Assembly (NCBI RefSeq): GCF_905115235.1
Contig: NC_051849.1
Span: 206,900,595 to 206,964,594, forward strand
Direction: 5' to 3'
Source: Hermetia illucens
Taxonomy: Eukaryota; Arthropoda; Insecta; Diptera; Stratiomyidae
Length of the DNA stretch: 64,000 nt
How positions within the stretch are numbered: the first letter of the stretch is position 1; each line of letters begins with the position of its first letter. Below are positions 12,770-24,699 of this stretch, one piece after another. The notes under the pieces are model-generated. The model did no database searches. It was not told the DNA's origin and worked only from the letters and a program-made list of their open reading frames with translations. The translations under genes were made by a program, and so were the position numbers.

Positions 12770-13177
12770 ATGGCGCCCGTCAGATGTGGTGTATCTGATG
12801 TAGATTTCGATAGGTTAGAAAAAAACGCAATTGGAGTTGGGTCACACGTTCCTATTGTGTTCTATGGTCCTCTTTCGACTCAGATTGATTTGTTGATCAT
12901 AACCGGAGCGATATTAAGTAAAAGGTGTCTAGAACCCCAGCCCCAGTTAAAGGGTACGCCAAGCAAGTTGCTCTTTGGATTTAAAGCCCCAGGACTCAGG
13001 GGAAAGGTCCATGCATGGAATGCGGGACAGATGACTATCACCAAAAATTTGAAAAAACTTAAGGACTCTCTTACTAGGACAGGAAGTAGAAGCACTCCTT
13101 TATACACAGCATTCCACTACAAGGATCCCAGTACCGAACCTTCTGGTATCCCCGCTGTAACAATGTACTCTTTGTGA
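12770..13177 (+). CDS. Unrecognised 135-codon open frame
   Basis: The open frame starts at an ATG in the context 'tatagcaATGG' and encodes 135 residues with no signal peptide, membrane segment or known motif. It is rich in Lys, Gly and Pro. I see no splice sites or upstream promoter that would make it a host gene. Because it lies beside a gypsy fossil it could be an untranslated part or a leftover frame of a retroelement. I list it only because it is the longest open frame of the region, and I think it more likely not a gene. Confidence 0.15.
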   Translation: MAPVRCGVSDVDFDRLEKNAIGVGSHVPIVFYGPLSTQIDLLIITGAILSKRCLEPQPQLKGTPSKLLFGFKAPGLRGKVHAWNAGQMTITKNLKKLKDSLTRTGSRSTPLYTAFHYKDPSTEPSGIPAVTMYSL

Positions 13178-13179
13178 CC

Positions 13180-15797
13180 CTCATCTGTCCCACACCAGAG
13201 AGTTCCCTCTGAGGGGTAATTCTCGACCAGACTCGCCAAATACCCAGGAACACCTATGTCATTGAATTAAATACGTTCTTGACGCATTCTTCCATCCACG
13301 ACACAACAACTCCTAGAACTCAATGCGGTACGACAAACCATTGCTTCTTTCGTCGATGGGTAGCAATCTTTTATAGATGTCTCTGCAGCATCTTTCCGAT
13401 TGTAGTCAGTATGCAAATCGGACAATATAATTAATCCTGCTGCACCACATCAACCCGCCCCCAGATGAAACCCAGGGTTTTCAACGACCGAACCTGGAAC
13501 TGCGTTCTCCATCATTCTGCAAAGCGAACGCGACGTTGTTTTGGGGCGCACACGGGCTTCAGCCTGGATAGGGAGAGAGCCTTTTTGTTTCCTCCGATCT
13601 CGAGCTGGAAGAAATGCTCTCCCTGCTCGAGAACACCGTACGGGCCTTCATATAGAGGTTGCAGCGGCTTCCGGACGGCATCCGTCCAGACCAGGACGTG
13701 CGTGCACGTGTCCCTTTCCTTGGGCGCACAGACAGGTGCTGATGAGTGTCGGATGGGAGGTGTAGCTTTGATGCGTCGAAGATTATCCCTCAGCAGATGG
13801 AGCAATCCCAACTCTGTGAGACCCGATCTTTTGTCGAAGACCGGATCACTTAGGAGCCTTGGGTTCTCCCCGTATACTAGCTCCGCGAGGCTGGCAGCAC
13901 ATTCTTCTCGGCGGGCTGTCCGTAGGGCGAGTAGGACGAGAGGCAAGACCTGAGTCCAGGACAGATCGTCGCGTGCCATAATGGCGGCTTTCAGCGTCCG
14001 GTGCCAACGTTCTAGCATCCCATTGGATTGCGGGTGGTATGCCGTAGTCCGCGGGCGTTTGAAACCCAGGAGTTTGCCTAACTAAGAGAAAAAGGTGGAC
14101 TCAAATTGCATTCCCTGGTAGGCCACCGCGTAAACCTGTCGATTGTGAGGCAATACTTGTAACCGTGCGAGTCTTGGAAAGAGCCTACTATGTCGAGGTG
14201 TATTGTGTGGAACCGCTTAGTAGTGCGGGGGAACGAGCCCACTTCTTTCCTTACATGCCTGGAGACTTTACACTTCTGGCATGCGATGCACTCTCTGGCC
14301 CAGGAATTGACATCCTTATTCATATAGGGCCAGAAGTATTTCTCGGTGACTAGCCGATTTGTTGTCCTGATGCTTGGATGCGCTAAGTCATGAACCGCGT
14401 GGAACACTTCCTGGCGAAAGGTGGCCGGAATGTATGGCCGGGGTCCCTTTTCCGAGTCTTCGCAGCAGAGAAAGAGGTTTGAGCCGACGATGGGCAACTC
14501 CTGAAATTTATATTTGAGGTTGGATTTGAGCGCTCTAAGTACTGCGTCATCTACCTGCGCCTTGGCGATAGCCGAGAAGTCGAGTGAGGCGGGGATGTTA
14601 ATCTCGGAAACACATGACAAAGCGTCAGCAACTATGTTGTCCTTGCCGGACACGTGCTGTATGTCAGATGTGAACTGACTTATAAAGCTCAGGTGTCGAA
14701 GCTGACGAGGGGACGCTTTGTCGGGCTTTTGTTTCAATTCATATGTGAGAGGCTTATGGTCCGTGAACACTGTGAACGGCCTGTCTTCTAGGGAGAAGCG
14801 GAAGTATTTGATGGTCAAGTACGCGGCGAGCAGTTCTCGATAGTAGGTGCTGTAGTTCCGTTGAGCGGGGTTCAACTGCTTAGAGAAGAAGCTCAACGGC
14901 TGCCAGACCTGATTCACCTTTTGGTGAAAAGCAGCACCTACTGCGATGTCAAAGGCATCAACTAAAACGGCTAGAAGTGCATCTTGCAGAAGAAATACCA
15001 AGAGTGTAGCGTCGGCCAGTTGTTGACGGAATTTGTCAAACGCGCGGACAGCCTCTTCAGACCAAACAATCTCTCGTGTGTCCTTTGTTTTGGGTCCAAA
15101 CAAGTAGGCGTTCAAAGCGGACTGGTGTTGGGCGGTCTTGGGCAGGAAACAACGATAGAAGTTTAGCATGCCCAAGAACCTCTTCAACTCCTTCACTGTC
15201 TTCGAACGCGGGAAGCTTGTAATTGCTTGCACCTTGTCTGAGTCAGGCTGAATTCCTTCAGGGGAAATGGAGTGGCCGAAGAATATCACCTGTGTTTGAA
15301 GAAAATTGTATTTCTCAACGTTTAGTACTAAACCGGCCTCAAGGAGACATTGAAAAATGCACTCGAGATGGGCTAAGTGCTCAGACTCAGTGGAAGAAGC
15401 AACCAAAACATCATCCAAGTACACGAAACAGAAATCGAGGTTTCGCAGGACCGAGTGAATGAAACTTTGAAAAGTTTGCGCCGCATTGCACAACCCGAAA
15501 GTCATCGGTATGAACTCGAAGAGTCCAAAGGGTGTGCATATTGCCGTCTTTGGAATGTCTTCTGGAGCTACAGGGATTTGGTGATATGCCTTGGTTAAAT
15601 CCAAGGTCGAAAAGATGCGGCAATTTGCGAGATGATGCGCAAAGTCGCGGATGAGTAGAATAGGATATCGGTCTGGAACAGTCTGCGCGTTTAGCCTTCT
15701 GTAATCCCCACAGGGGCGCCATTCGCCATTTGGCTTAGGGACCATATGGAGTGGGGAAAACCAACAGCTGTCCGAAGGTCTGCAGATACCCTGTTGC
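13180..15797 (-). mobile_element. Ty3/gypsy element, CsRn1-like, partial fossil
   Basis: A minus-strand pol region runs from the start of reverse transcriptase to the end of integrase. Visible parts, in order, are RT ([15 protein letters not shown], then [11 protein letters not shown] as the YLDD active site), RNase H ([12 protein letters not shown]), the integrase zinc-binding region ([11 protein letters not shown], then C-x2-C), and the integrase core and C-terminus ending near 13512 (RLKPVCAPKQ). A purine-rich tract (about 13450-13458) and a likely LTR remnant with a TATAAAAG box near 13370 follow. Gag, protease and the 5' LTR are absent. The pol region is interrupted, with at least one break, so the element is dead. 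The long readable stretch suggests moderate rather than very old age. Confidence 0.85.
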
Positions 15798-15948
15798 ATA
15801 AGTTATTCCATGCGGCTCCCAAACCTGCAATTTCGTTGTTCCACCAGTAGTTGGTTCGCCTACTGGGGAGCTGTCGCCTTCTGGACATAACATCGTGTGC
15901 TTTCGTCATCCATTGGGTGATCTGGGTGACTTTTTCTATGGCCGTATC
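15798..15948 (-). mobile_element. R1-clade LINE, piece left of RTE insertion
   Basis: Minus-strand translation gives a segment with NTAIEKVTQITQWMTKAHD and RRTNYWWNNEIAGL. These match the linker between endonuclease and RT in R1-clade ORF2, where a YWWNEEIAELR block is conserved. It is the continuation of the R1 LINE at 18300-20135, from which it is separated by the inserted RTE copy. Confidence 0.75.
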
Positions 15949-15960
15949 ATTCAAAGATAT
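15949..15960. repeat. Target-site duplication of RTE copy (left)
   Basis: ATTCAAAGATAT here is repeated exactly at 18288-18299, flanking the RTE insertion. Confidence 0.85.
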
Positions 15961-18287
15961 CATCATCATCAACGGCGCAACAACCGGTATCCGGTCTAGG
16001 CCTGCCTTAATAAGGAACTCCAGACATCCCGGTTTTGCGCCGAGGTCCACCAATTCGATATCCCTAAAAGCTGTCTGGCGTCCTGGCCCACGCCATCGCT
16101 CCATCTTAGGCAGGGTCTGCCTCGTCTTCTTTTCCTACCATAGATATTGCCCTTATAGACTTTCCGGGTGGGATCATCTTCATCCATACGGATTAAGTGA
16201 CCCGCCCACCGTAACCTATTGAGCCGGATTTTATCCACAACCGGACGGTCATGGTATCGCTCATAGATTTCGTCATTGTGTAGGCTACGGAATCGTCCAT
16301 CCTCATGTAGGGGGCCAAAAATTCTTCGGAGGATTCTTCTCTCGAACGCGGCCAAGAGTTCGCAATTTTTCTTGCTAAGAACCCAAGTTTCCGAGGAATA
16401 CATAAGGACTGGCAAGATCATAGTCTTGTACAGTAAGAGCTTTGACCCTATGGTGAGACGTTTCGAGCGGAACAGTCTTTGTAAGCTGAAGTAGGCTCTG
16501 TTGGCTGACAACATCCGTGCGCGGATTTCATCATCGTAGTTGTTATCGGTTGTGATTTTCGACCCTAGATAGGAGAAATTGTCAACGGTCTCAAAGTTGT
16601 AGTCTCCTACCTTTATTCTTCCCGTTTGGCCAGTGCGGCTTGATGTTGTTGGTTGGTTGGTTTTCGGTGCTGACGTTGCCACCATATATTTTTACTTGCC
16701 TTCATTGATGTGCAGCCCAAGATCTCGCTCCGATCGCCGCCTGCTCGATCTGGATGAAGGCAGTTTGTACGTCTCGGGTGGTTCTTCCCATGATGTCGAT
16801 ATCGTCAGCATAGGCCAGTAGTTGGGTGGACTTAAAGAGGATCGTACCTCTTGCATTCACCTCAGCATCACGGATCACCTTCTCGAGGGCCAGGTTAAAG
16901 AGGACGCATGATAGCGCATCCCCTTGTCGTAGATCGTTGTTGATGTCGAATGGTCTTGAGAGTGATCCTGCTGCTTTTATCTGGCCTCGCACATTGGTCA
17001 GGGTCAGCCTAGTCAGTCTTATTAATTTCGTCGGGATACCGAATTCCCTCATGGCCGTGTACAGTTTTACCCTGGCTATGCTATCATAGGCGGCTTTAAA
17101 GTCGATGAACAGATGGTGCAACTGTTGTCCATATTCCAACAGTTTTTCCATCGCCTGCCGCAGAGAGAAAATCTGATCTGTTGCTGATTTGCCTGGAGTG
17201 AAGCCTCTTTGGTATGGGCCAATGATGTTCTGGGCGTATGGGGCTATCCGGCCTAGCAAGATAGTGGAGAATATCTTATAGATGGTACTCAGCAACGTGA
17301 TACTTCCATAATTGCTGCACTGTGTGATATCTCCCTTTTTATGTATGAGACAGATTATGCCTCGCTGCCAATCGTCAGGCATTGATTCGCTGTCCCATAC
17401 CTTGAGCACAAGTTGATGAACCACTTGGTGTAACTGGTCGCCTCCATATTTAACCAATTCGGCTGTAATTCCATCGGCTCCTGGCGACTTATGATTTTTT
17501 AGCCGATGAATTGCACGGACTGTTTCTCCTAAACTTGGTGGTGGCAGTATTTGTCCGTCGTCTTCAGTTGGCGGGACCTCCAACTCGCCGATGTTCTGGT
17601 TGTTCAGTAGCTCATCAAAGTACTCAATCCATCGCTCCAATATGCCCATTCTGTCGGAAATCAGATTTCCCTCTTTGTCTCGGCAGGATGAGCATCGAGG
17701 TGTATAAGGCTTCATCCTGCTGACTTGTTGGTAAAACTTCCGCGCCTGGTGCGGTTGCTCCCTGTACTTTTCTAGTTCACAGACTTGTTGGTTCTCCCAG
17801 GCTTCCTTTTTCCGTCTGTGAAGTCGCTTCTCCGCTCGACGGAGTTCGTGATAAGTCTCTGCGCGTGCCCGCGTTCTTTGAGAATGCAACATTACTCGGT
17901 ATGCGGCATTCTTCCGTTCCGTTGCTAGCTTACATTCATCGTCAAACCAGCCGTTCCGACTCCTTTTGCGGCTGGGGCCAAGTATATTTGTGGCCGTATC
18001 CATGATAACGTTCTTCAGGTGGTTGTGAAGATCATTAGTTGATGCTTCATCTCCAGGTCCTCTATTGACTGCGGTTATTGCGGCATCCATTTCCCTCTTA
18101 TAGGTGTCGCGGAGGGTTGTGTTGTGGATGGCTTCAGTGTTCACTCTCACCTGATTGTCAGAGGGGATTCCAGGTGGTATTGTTATTCGAACTCGGAGCA
18201 CCATGCCAACGAGATAGTGATCCGAGTCTATATTGGCCCCCCTATATGTTCTGACATTCATCAAGGCTGAGAGGTGGCGGCGTTCGT
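15961..18287 (-). mobile_element. RTE-clade LINE, 5'-truncated 2.3-kb copy
   Basis: This is the best RTE copy of the window. A 520-codon minus-strand frame (16702-18264) begins at the end of the endonuclease (NIDSDHYLVGMVLRVRI) and continues through the linker into RT, with KSPGADGITAEL, the palm start HHLFIDFKAAYDSIAR, and the active site LLAYADDIDIM. The 229-codon frame at 15996-16685 carries the conserved C-terminal block (FSYLGSKITTDN, LPVLMYSSETWVLSKKN, RLRWAGHLIRMDEDDPTRK). The two frames are separated by a frame change near 16690. The element ends in a GAT-repeat tail. It lacks most of the endonuclease, as expected of 5' truncation, and exact 12-bp duplications flank it. The relatively open frames suggest a younger insertion than its R1 host. 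Confidence 0.9.
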
Positions 18288-18299
18288 ATTCAAAGATAT
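18288..18299. repeat. Target-site duplication of RTE copy (right)
   Basis: This is an exact repeat of ATTCAAAGATAT at 15949-15960. Confidence 0.85.
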
Positions 18300-20135
18300 A
18301 TCAGGGTCAAGTGCCACAGAGAACGTGTCCCTCTCGGGAGCTTTCGCCATTCAACCCGGCAACGCACCCCACACTCTGTGAGAGCTATTTTTGGCGTTCC
18401 ATTTGCGCTTGATTTCAGACTACACTATACTGTAAGTGAAGTCCTAACTAGCTTCCCAACCAATTGTTCTGACTAAAGCGGCACTCACGTATGTCAGGCC
18501 CACTATAGACAGAGAAGAGGTCTCAACATTCGCGAGGAGCACGTCTAGTTCCGGGAATGCTTCGAGCAGAACACGTCCTCTCACATTCATTATCCAGCTG
18601 TCCCATTCAAGAGCCCACGCATTCAAATCACCTACTATGATTATCGGCAGCATATCATCTAGCATCTAAAACCAGAGCGGTCAGCATTTGGTTATACTCT
18701 TTAAATATAGCGCTGGGTGCAACATGGCAGCTGTATATGTAAATTCCCTTCACCTTGGCTCTGATGAAGCCTTCCTCCAAGCCGTCCATTATTTCCAGGA
18801 AGGCCTGTTCTCCACAATCCGTGATTTCAAAATGACTCGCTAATTGTAGCCACATCGATATCTTTCTCGCGGATGGTTTGCGAGAGTAGATCCTGCGGCG
18901 CTTGGCAATAGTTGAGGTTGATTTGTGTTAATCTCGTCCGCGATATACGTTGAGGGCTCATCTGTCTTCCGAACACCTGCTACCCTGCTGCTGCCTATAA
19001 TATGCCACAGTCCACACCTCCCTTCCTTTTGCACAGTGGACAATTTGAGTCCGTTCCACAGTCCTTGCTAATGTGACCCTCTGCTCCGCATCTCTCGCAC
19101 TGCTTCGACCTGTCATCTGCATTTGAACATTCCTTCGTGATGTGACCGAAGCTGAGGCATCTTAAGTACCATTTCAGCGCCACTTGCCCCCTAAGATGGC
19201 AAACAATCCATTCTATCCTTACTTTTCTTGGTGCTAACAGCGTGACTGTTGCCTTCACTGTAGGCTTTCCGTACGGTTTTCACCGCTGACTCTTAAAGTT
19301 CAATTAGGCAGAGCTCCTTCTTCGAGGCCTCCTCCTTTGTGGTCACCTTATCTATATCCTTGCAGACTATAGAAACGTCCGCCCTGGTAGCCCTGATTGC
19401 GGCTTCCTGTCCTGTTTCCCTGTTTTGTCCAATCACACTCAAGAATTTGTCCACTGTTATATCCTTGGATTTCTTGAACTCCAACATAAGGTCTCCTTTC
19501 TAGGACCGTTTAATGCACGTAACATTATCACATTGCTGAGTTCTGCCTTTATTTTCCTGAGAAAATCAGCATAGGACCCTTCACCTCGTTTGGAGATGAT
19601 AATAACTTCCGATCGTATCTTCCTATTTCTCTTTTTCGGAAGTGCCACCTTTCTCCAGGCTTCACCATCCTCCTTAGGGAGTTTACCTCCTCTCTCCGGA
19701 ATTGCTACGGCTACGTGATTTCACCAGGAGCTTTAGCTGCTCCATTTTTTTTGGGAGGAATCGAGCCCTTTTTTCATTTGGAGTTTGCCGCCCTGTTGAT
19801 TCCTTCAAACGTTCGTGTAGCCTCTTTCCCGAGTTCTCCTCTCCCAAGTTATATTGCCTGGCTTTTTCGCCCGATGCCTTCATTCCTTCTTCATCCTGGA
19901 TCTTGCCGTACGCCAATCTGATGCCTTTTATCATGACTCTTTATTCTCATGAATATTCCGGCGTTCCTTGATAAATTCGGAGAGCTCTAAGACTTTATCA
20001 CTCAATGTGATAAAGACAGCTCCCAATTGGTCGCTGCATCTCATACCGCTCGAATAGTTAGGCATCATAGTTTCCTTCTTCCCGTATCCCGCTACACTCT
20101 TCCCCTTCCGAGGCAGAGGGTTAGGCTCGATCGAA
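18300..20135 (-). mobile_element. R1-clade LINE, gag and endonuclease
   Basis: Minus-strand pieces in order from the right are a gag N-terminal charged region (19683-19934, AYGKIQDEEGMKAS), a gag middle (SEVIIISKRGEGSYADFLRK at about 19580; DITVDKFLSVIGQ at about 19450), and a zinc-knuckle region at about 19030-19160 (CLSFGHITKEC, CERCGAEGHISKDC, CPLCKRK). The endonuclease follows at 18444-18855 (GFIRAKVKGIYIYSC, IIIVGDLNAWALEWDS). The clade call rests on the three Cys-rich knuckles and the endonuclease text shared with the 43.6-46.8 kb copy. Several stops and shifts are present. It is split by the RTE copy at 15961-18287 and resumes at 15948. Confidence 0.8.
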
Positions 20136-21200
20136 ACTGACTTACGCCATTACCTCGTTAAGGACCGATCCGACCAGTGGAAGAAGCAGAGGTTGATTTT
20201 GCTACCGAAGTTACAAAAACAACTAGCCGCCCTCTTCATATTGCCCTATTTGTCGTTTAGACCTATAGGTAAGATGTTGGAGAGGGTGACAGGCTGCTTC
20301 CATTCGTTTTATCGGAGCTGGAAAGCCAGTTTTACGGTCGATACAATAACAACAGTCGTGGATCTGCCTAAATGTCAGGAATGCCTTTGATTCGGCCAAC
20401 TGGTTGAATGAAGGGCACCGTGGCTGAACTTGGTGTCCCTGGTTACTTAGCTTGGATAATCGAGAGGTATCTCTCGAAAAGACTTTTTTGGTAGGAGACG
20501 GATGATGGGCCCAAAGTATATATTGTGGCAGTAAGTGTTCTTCAAGGCTCCGTATTGTGTCCCCTACTGTTGGACATAATGTATCACGGAAGGCTTGCGC
20601 TTTGTATGCCAACTGAGGAACGTTGATTGGTTTTGCAGACGACCTGGCGGTGGTGGTAGCGGCAAAACACCCCGTGCAACTTTATGGAAATGAAACAAGT
20701 CATGCCATCAAAGCACGGTTACGAATGGATAAACTGGATCTGGCAGATCACAAGAGGGAGACCGTTCTTACAACCAATTGCACTTGCACTATGCGGCAGA
20801 GAATGCAGCAAATCCAAGTTCATCAGGTCGCCGGTCCCTTATCACAGGGGTGAAGAAATTCTTTCATTCTGCTATATGCGATTTATGCGTGGGCGGGAGC
20901 GCTGGACAATGTAGAGAACTAGAGCAGCGCATATAGGACCGTCTCATAAGAGGCAGTATATATTACCGCGGGAATGATGCCTTTGCATCTTCTAATGAAA
21001 GAGGCACACTGTCTCTACCAGAGAAGGAGGGCGAATCCGGCCTTTGACTTTGCTTTCGAAATGTCACTAGGAAGAAGCTATGCACGGGGTGGAAGCAACG
21101 GTAAGATAATTCTGGAAAAGCTGTACTATTCTCATATAACAACACAGAAAGTACACCAGCACAGAACAAATTATAGATAGGGCAGTGAAAGCGGATCTAA
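20136..21200 (+). mobile_element. R1-clade LINE, RT and C-terminal part
   Basis: Here the R1-like coding strand is plus, head to head with the gag piece on the left. Readable blocks are QRLILLPKLQ and FRPIGKMLERV (RT start, 20190-20290), IGFADDLAVVVAAKHP (active site FADD, about 20625), and a C-terminal domain at 20955-21180 (MMPLHLLMKEAHCLYQRRR), which matches MIPIDILASDTCCLYEKRK of the copy at 43.6-46.8 kb. Multiple frame changes show that it is dead. It may be an independent copy or an inverted remnant of its neighbour. Confidence 0.7.
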
Positions 21201-21219
21201 CGGCGTTAATGAGACGGAT

Positions 21220-21800
21220 AATATCCAATACGCTTTCGATGCTCTCCCCATTAATGCAGATAGGGAGAGTGCGTTGACTTGTTAGACGGAGAGCCTTGGG
21301 TTTGTTGATGTTTATCTTCAGTTCAATTCTACTTGCCTCTTTTCAAATTCAGAGTCATTTAGCCAAGGTCCATGATCCACGATGAGAGAGCAAGCAGATG
21401 TTATCAGCGTAGTCTAGGTATTTGAGGAAAGATGTCATTGTCCATTGAACTCCTCCACGTCCTCCGGATAAGGAAGCACGATTAACGCGACCGATAACAA
21501 CGACATATAATATCGGTTACAGGATGTAACCTTGGCGAACTCCGCTTTGAACCTCAAAATCATCCGTCACTCTAGTAGTACCTATTAGTTTCTCCGGAAT
21601 GCCCCTTCTACTTAGAGCACTCCAGATACACTCCCTGTTCACGCCATCGAAAGCTTTCTCGAAGCCGATGAAGAGCAGCGAAGATCTAAACTCCGTACAC
21701 TGTTCCAAAATGATCCGTAGAGTGTTGGTGTGGTCAACCCAGGAGGATCCCAAACGGAAACCAGCCTGCTTTTTTCCGATCAAACTTTCGAGATGTTTTT
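21220..21800 (-). mobile_element. RTE-like LINE (second family), RT fragment
   Basis: The minus-strand frame 21517-21783 reads KKQAGFRLGSSWVDHTNTL, IGFEKAFDGVNRECIWSAL and SGVRQGYIL, the RT fingers and palm of a second RTE-like family. The following DYADNICLLSHR lies near 21400 in another frame. It differs clearly from the family at 15961. Frames are interrupted and only part of RT is present. Confidence 0.7.
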
Positions 21801-22790
21801 TAATCCGTTAGAGGATTATTTTAGCGATTTTCTTTGGAACGGCAGGGAGCACGCAGATACTCCTCCAATTATCCCACGCAAAACGACTCCCCTTCTTTGG
21901 GGCCGTGACCATCATCTAGTAATGAAAGTTTGGAGAGGAGAATGTTATGGTCAACGGTATCAAATAGCATGTACTTCCTGTCGTGAATTCAAGCATTTAG
22001 CAACAAAGTTGGTAAAGACCACAAGATTTGAAGCCGTTGATCTGTTTCACGAAACCATGCTGCTCTTTGACAATGAGGTGACCGAAGTGTGCGGTCAACC
22101 AGTCGTTGACGTATCTTTCCAGGATTTTGGAGCGAGGGGAGAGAAGAGAAATGGGGCGGTAGTTCCCGCAAGGGAAGGATCTCCGCTCTTGAGGATAGGA
22201 ATGATAAGGGCCCCTTTCAAGAGACGGGGAAAGTAGCATTCGTCTAGACTTTTGTTGTAGATTATACACAGGGGGAGGGAAATGTGTTTTCTACAGTTAA
22301 GGAGGAAGAGATAAGGAAGCCCATCGGAGCCAGGTCCGACATTGGGGTCAAGATTACCAATGAGGAACTCAACCAAGGAAGGCGTAAGGAGGAGGAGGAA
22401 TGGCTAGAGATTCGGAGGAGTCTGTAGTTATGAAAGGTGTAGAGGACTCGAGGGAATAAACACTGAAGAAGAAGTAGGTGCAGAGAAGGTCCCAGGATTG
22501 TTGTCAGCGAAGCTGATAGAAAAAGGGAGAGATTGAGTTGGATTACGAAAATTGCGAGCGTGAGACCAAAAGGGTTTGAAGTTACCGCGGGCAAGCGCCT
22601 TTTCGGAAGTCACAGTCTCATCTAATGAATTCCTGAGCCGCCGGGAACACGTAGATGACGACGTCGATCGCTGCATTTTTGGCACTGCTTCAGTGGTGCG
22701 GTTCACGTTTTCGGCAGAATTCAGTGATTGTGCTGAATCGGGGGGTTTGGTATGGTCGTTCTTGGCAGAAGGAAAAGTAGACACAGCTGA
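21801..22790 (-). mobile_element. Jockey/CR1-like LINE, RT N-terminal part
   Basis: Minus-strand frames in order from the right are NFKPFWSHARNFRN (linker, 22540), GPGSDGLPYLFLLNC (22320), CGNYRPISLLSPRSKILERY and VKEQHGFVKQ (RT fingers, 22080-22160), and DTVDHNILLSKL (palm, about 21960). These are standard blocks of Jockey/CR1-group RTs. It shares sequence with positions 1-120 of the window. Frame changes occur between blocks. Confidence 0.65.
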
Positions 22791-23056
22791 AGGTACATGA
22801 AAGACCTGGGGGTTTAAGGTGAGTACCTGCCGTGAAGGCATAATCCCACGGTCCTCACGGATTGATCTTGGGACCACAATCAGAGCCCCACCATGCAAGC
22901 ACAGCGGTCCTGGTTTATACTGAGTGCAGGCTCAGCATTCATACCAGTGAATGCGAGGCCTATCTAACACCTCTGCCGCAACTAAGGGGTACGGCATCCG
23001 AGTTGTACAGCGCAAGTCCACGCTCGAGCTCCGAGGAGCTCTGCTCGCGATGTAGG

Positions 23057-23263
23057 CATAACCACAACCACCATGAAACTCCCACTAGGGAGCCAACCGC
23101 AAATAATCGGGCCGAGAGCACATCCTCCAGGAATTCCCCTGGAGCATATGCTCTCAGAGGGCCATCCCGATTCCCATGGTACCAGATAACCTCCGATGAG
23201 GCTTCGTGGCAGAGCCACTTCAGATGAGTCCCTTGCAGACTCGGGTCTGATCGCCCTCCTCGA
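23057..23263. repeat. Dispersed repeat, copy 1 of about 200 bp
   Basis: This stretch matches 27141-27345 over its whole length, with shared blocks 'accaccatgaaactccca', 'ttcccatggtaccag' and 'gggtctgatcgccct'. By eye roughly four fifths of the positions agree. It shows no coding domain that I recognise; it may be part of an untranslated or gag region of a retroelement family. Confidence 0.75.
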
Positions 23264-24117
23264 GTACGTGGGGACGGAACTCCCCAACGGGTTAGCTGAA
23301 GGTACAGTCGATACAGTAGAAGCCGCCGGTAAGGGAATCCATTTGACTTCGGTACCAAAGCAGAAGTGAATGGCGGCCAAGGTCGAGGACTGTTTATTGA
23401 GCAACTGTATTGCATCAGGCAGGGTGGAGCCATGGCAACTTTTGCAGCGATAAGATATGTTTTTAGTTGTTCATCAGTCGAACGTTGACGTCCTTCCCAG
23501 GACCATCGAAAGATTTGAGACCACATGCAAGCTCTTCCGTGATGCGGTATACATTCTTGAAATTATGGTGATCTGCGGCATCTTCTGCTTCCCTGATCAG
23601 GGCAACAGCAAATTCTCTCTCGTTGGGCTTAAGAATTTACTGCGGATTAAGAAGCGGAAATCAGCCTCCCAATGCGTGGACAAACCGGCATTCATTGCAA
23701 TCCTCTGTTGGAAATCATCACGATCATTTTTTTGTTTTTCCCCAGCTTTGCACTTTCCGTTGCATTATTTTCCCGTGCATATTCAATGAAACTGTAAATT
23801 ATAATTTGTTGCCCTTTATCGCGAACAAGCCACGCAAAATAGGCCAAAAAAAATAAAATGAAGCTAATCCCATTCTAATTAGAAAAGTCACCCGCTCCTA
23901 TCAACCCATCACAAATCCAATCAGAGCACGAAAATCATGTTTTCTTATCAGATTCTACGCCCCGACACCGAATCAAAATAAACAAATCCCCCTGCCATCT
24001 CCCGGTCGGTACCGCGAACCTCCCACCCAAGTCGAACGAAACAAAAACAAAACAATCGCCCTCCGCACGTCATCGAGATCGCGGCTGAGTGTTCCGTAGT
24101 TTCTCAGCGCTGGGGCA
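23264..24117. other. No recognisable gene
   Basis: Plus-strand frames of 110-120 codons are present without known domains. 23.75-24.05 kb is AT-rich. It lies downstream of the minus-strand secreted-protein candidate and may include its 3' untranslated region. Confidence 0.4.
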
Positions 24118-24679
24118 TCACCTCCGACCAATCTCGCACATCACACCAATTTGCATTCCACCACTGATCCCCATCCAGCACCGAGTTGACAGCGATCCGT
24201 CAAAACAGACATTTTCCACGGCAACCTTGAGGCTGTCGATCGTCGTCGCATCCACCGCCGCCCGCCGCGGTTTTTCCAGCGCCCGGGTCGTCCTCAGGGC
24301 ACTCACCAACTCCTCCATCACTTCCTGGGCTTCCCGGAACACGGAAAATCGCCACAGTCGACGCAGTAATGCAATTAGCATTTGGAATTAATCGAATTAG
24401 GCGAACAACGTCAACGGACACGACAGCCGAGGGGGACAGGCGGGCACAATGCACGGAAAACCTGGAGCAAAGGACTGCAAAGATGGGGGCAATGTACACA
24501 AATAACACTCGATTTCCAGCGGGTTTCGCAACGCGATTGCGACGAGGGTTGGTGTAAACGGAAGCTGGGATAGAGGGGGCGGACTTACCGCTGTCGATCT
24601 GCTGCAGGAACATCACTAAACACAACAGGAGAATATTTCGAGCGCACAAACCGCGAACTATCAAACTTTTCTCAGCCAT
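24118..24679 (-). CDS. Candidate secreted small protein, two exons
   Basis: The minus strand opens with ATG at 24679 and encodes MAEKSLIVRGLC and then a hydrophobic run NILLLCLVMFLQQIDS, a plausible signal peptide. After 30 codons plus one base a donor GTAAGT begins at 24588. An acceptor at 24331-24330 restores phase and joins a 69-residue second exon ending in a stop at 24118, with a helical stretch EVMEELVSALRTTRALEK and two pairs of candidate Cys (ENVCFDGSLSTRCW, GVMCEIG). That would give about 100 residues with a phase-1 intron after the signal, common in secreted insect peptides. A second AG eight bases later would put the exon in another frame with four Cys, so the mature sequence is uncertain. 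I do not recognise the family; a neuropeptide or cuticle-type product is only a guess. Confidence 0.4.
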
Positions 24680-24699
24680 TTTAACTGGATTACTAACAC

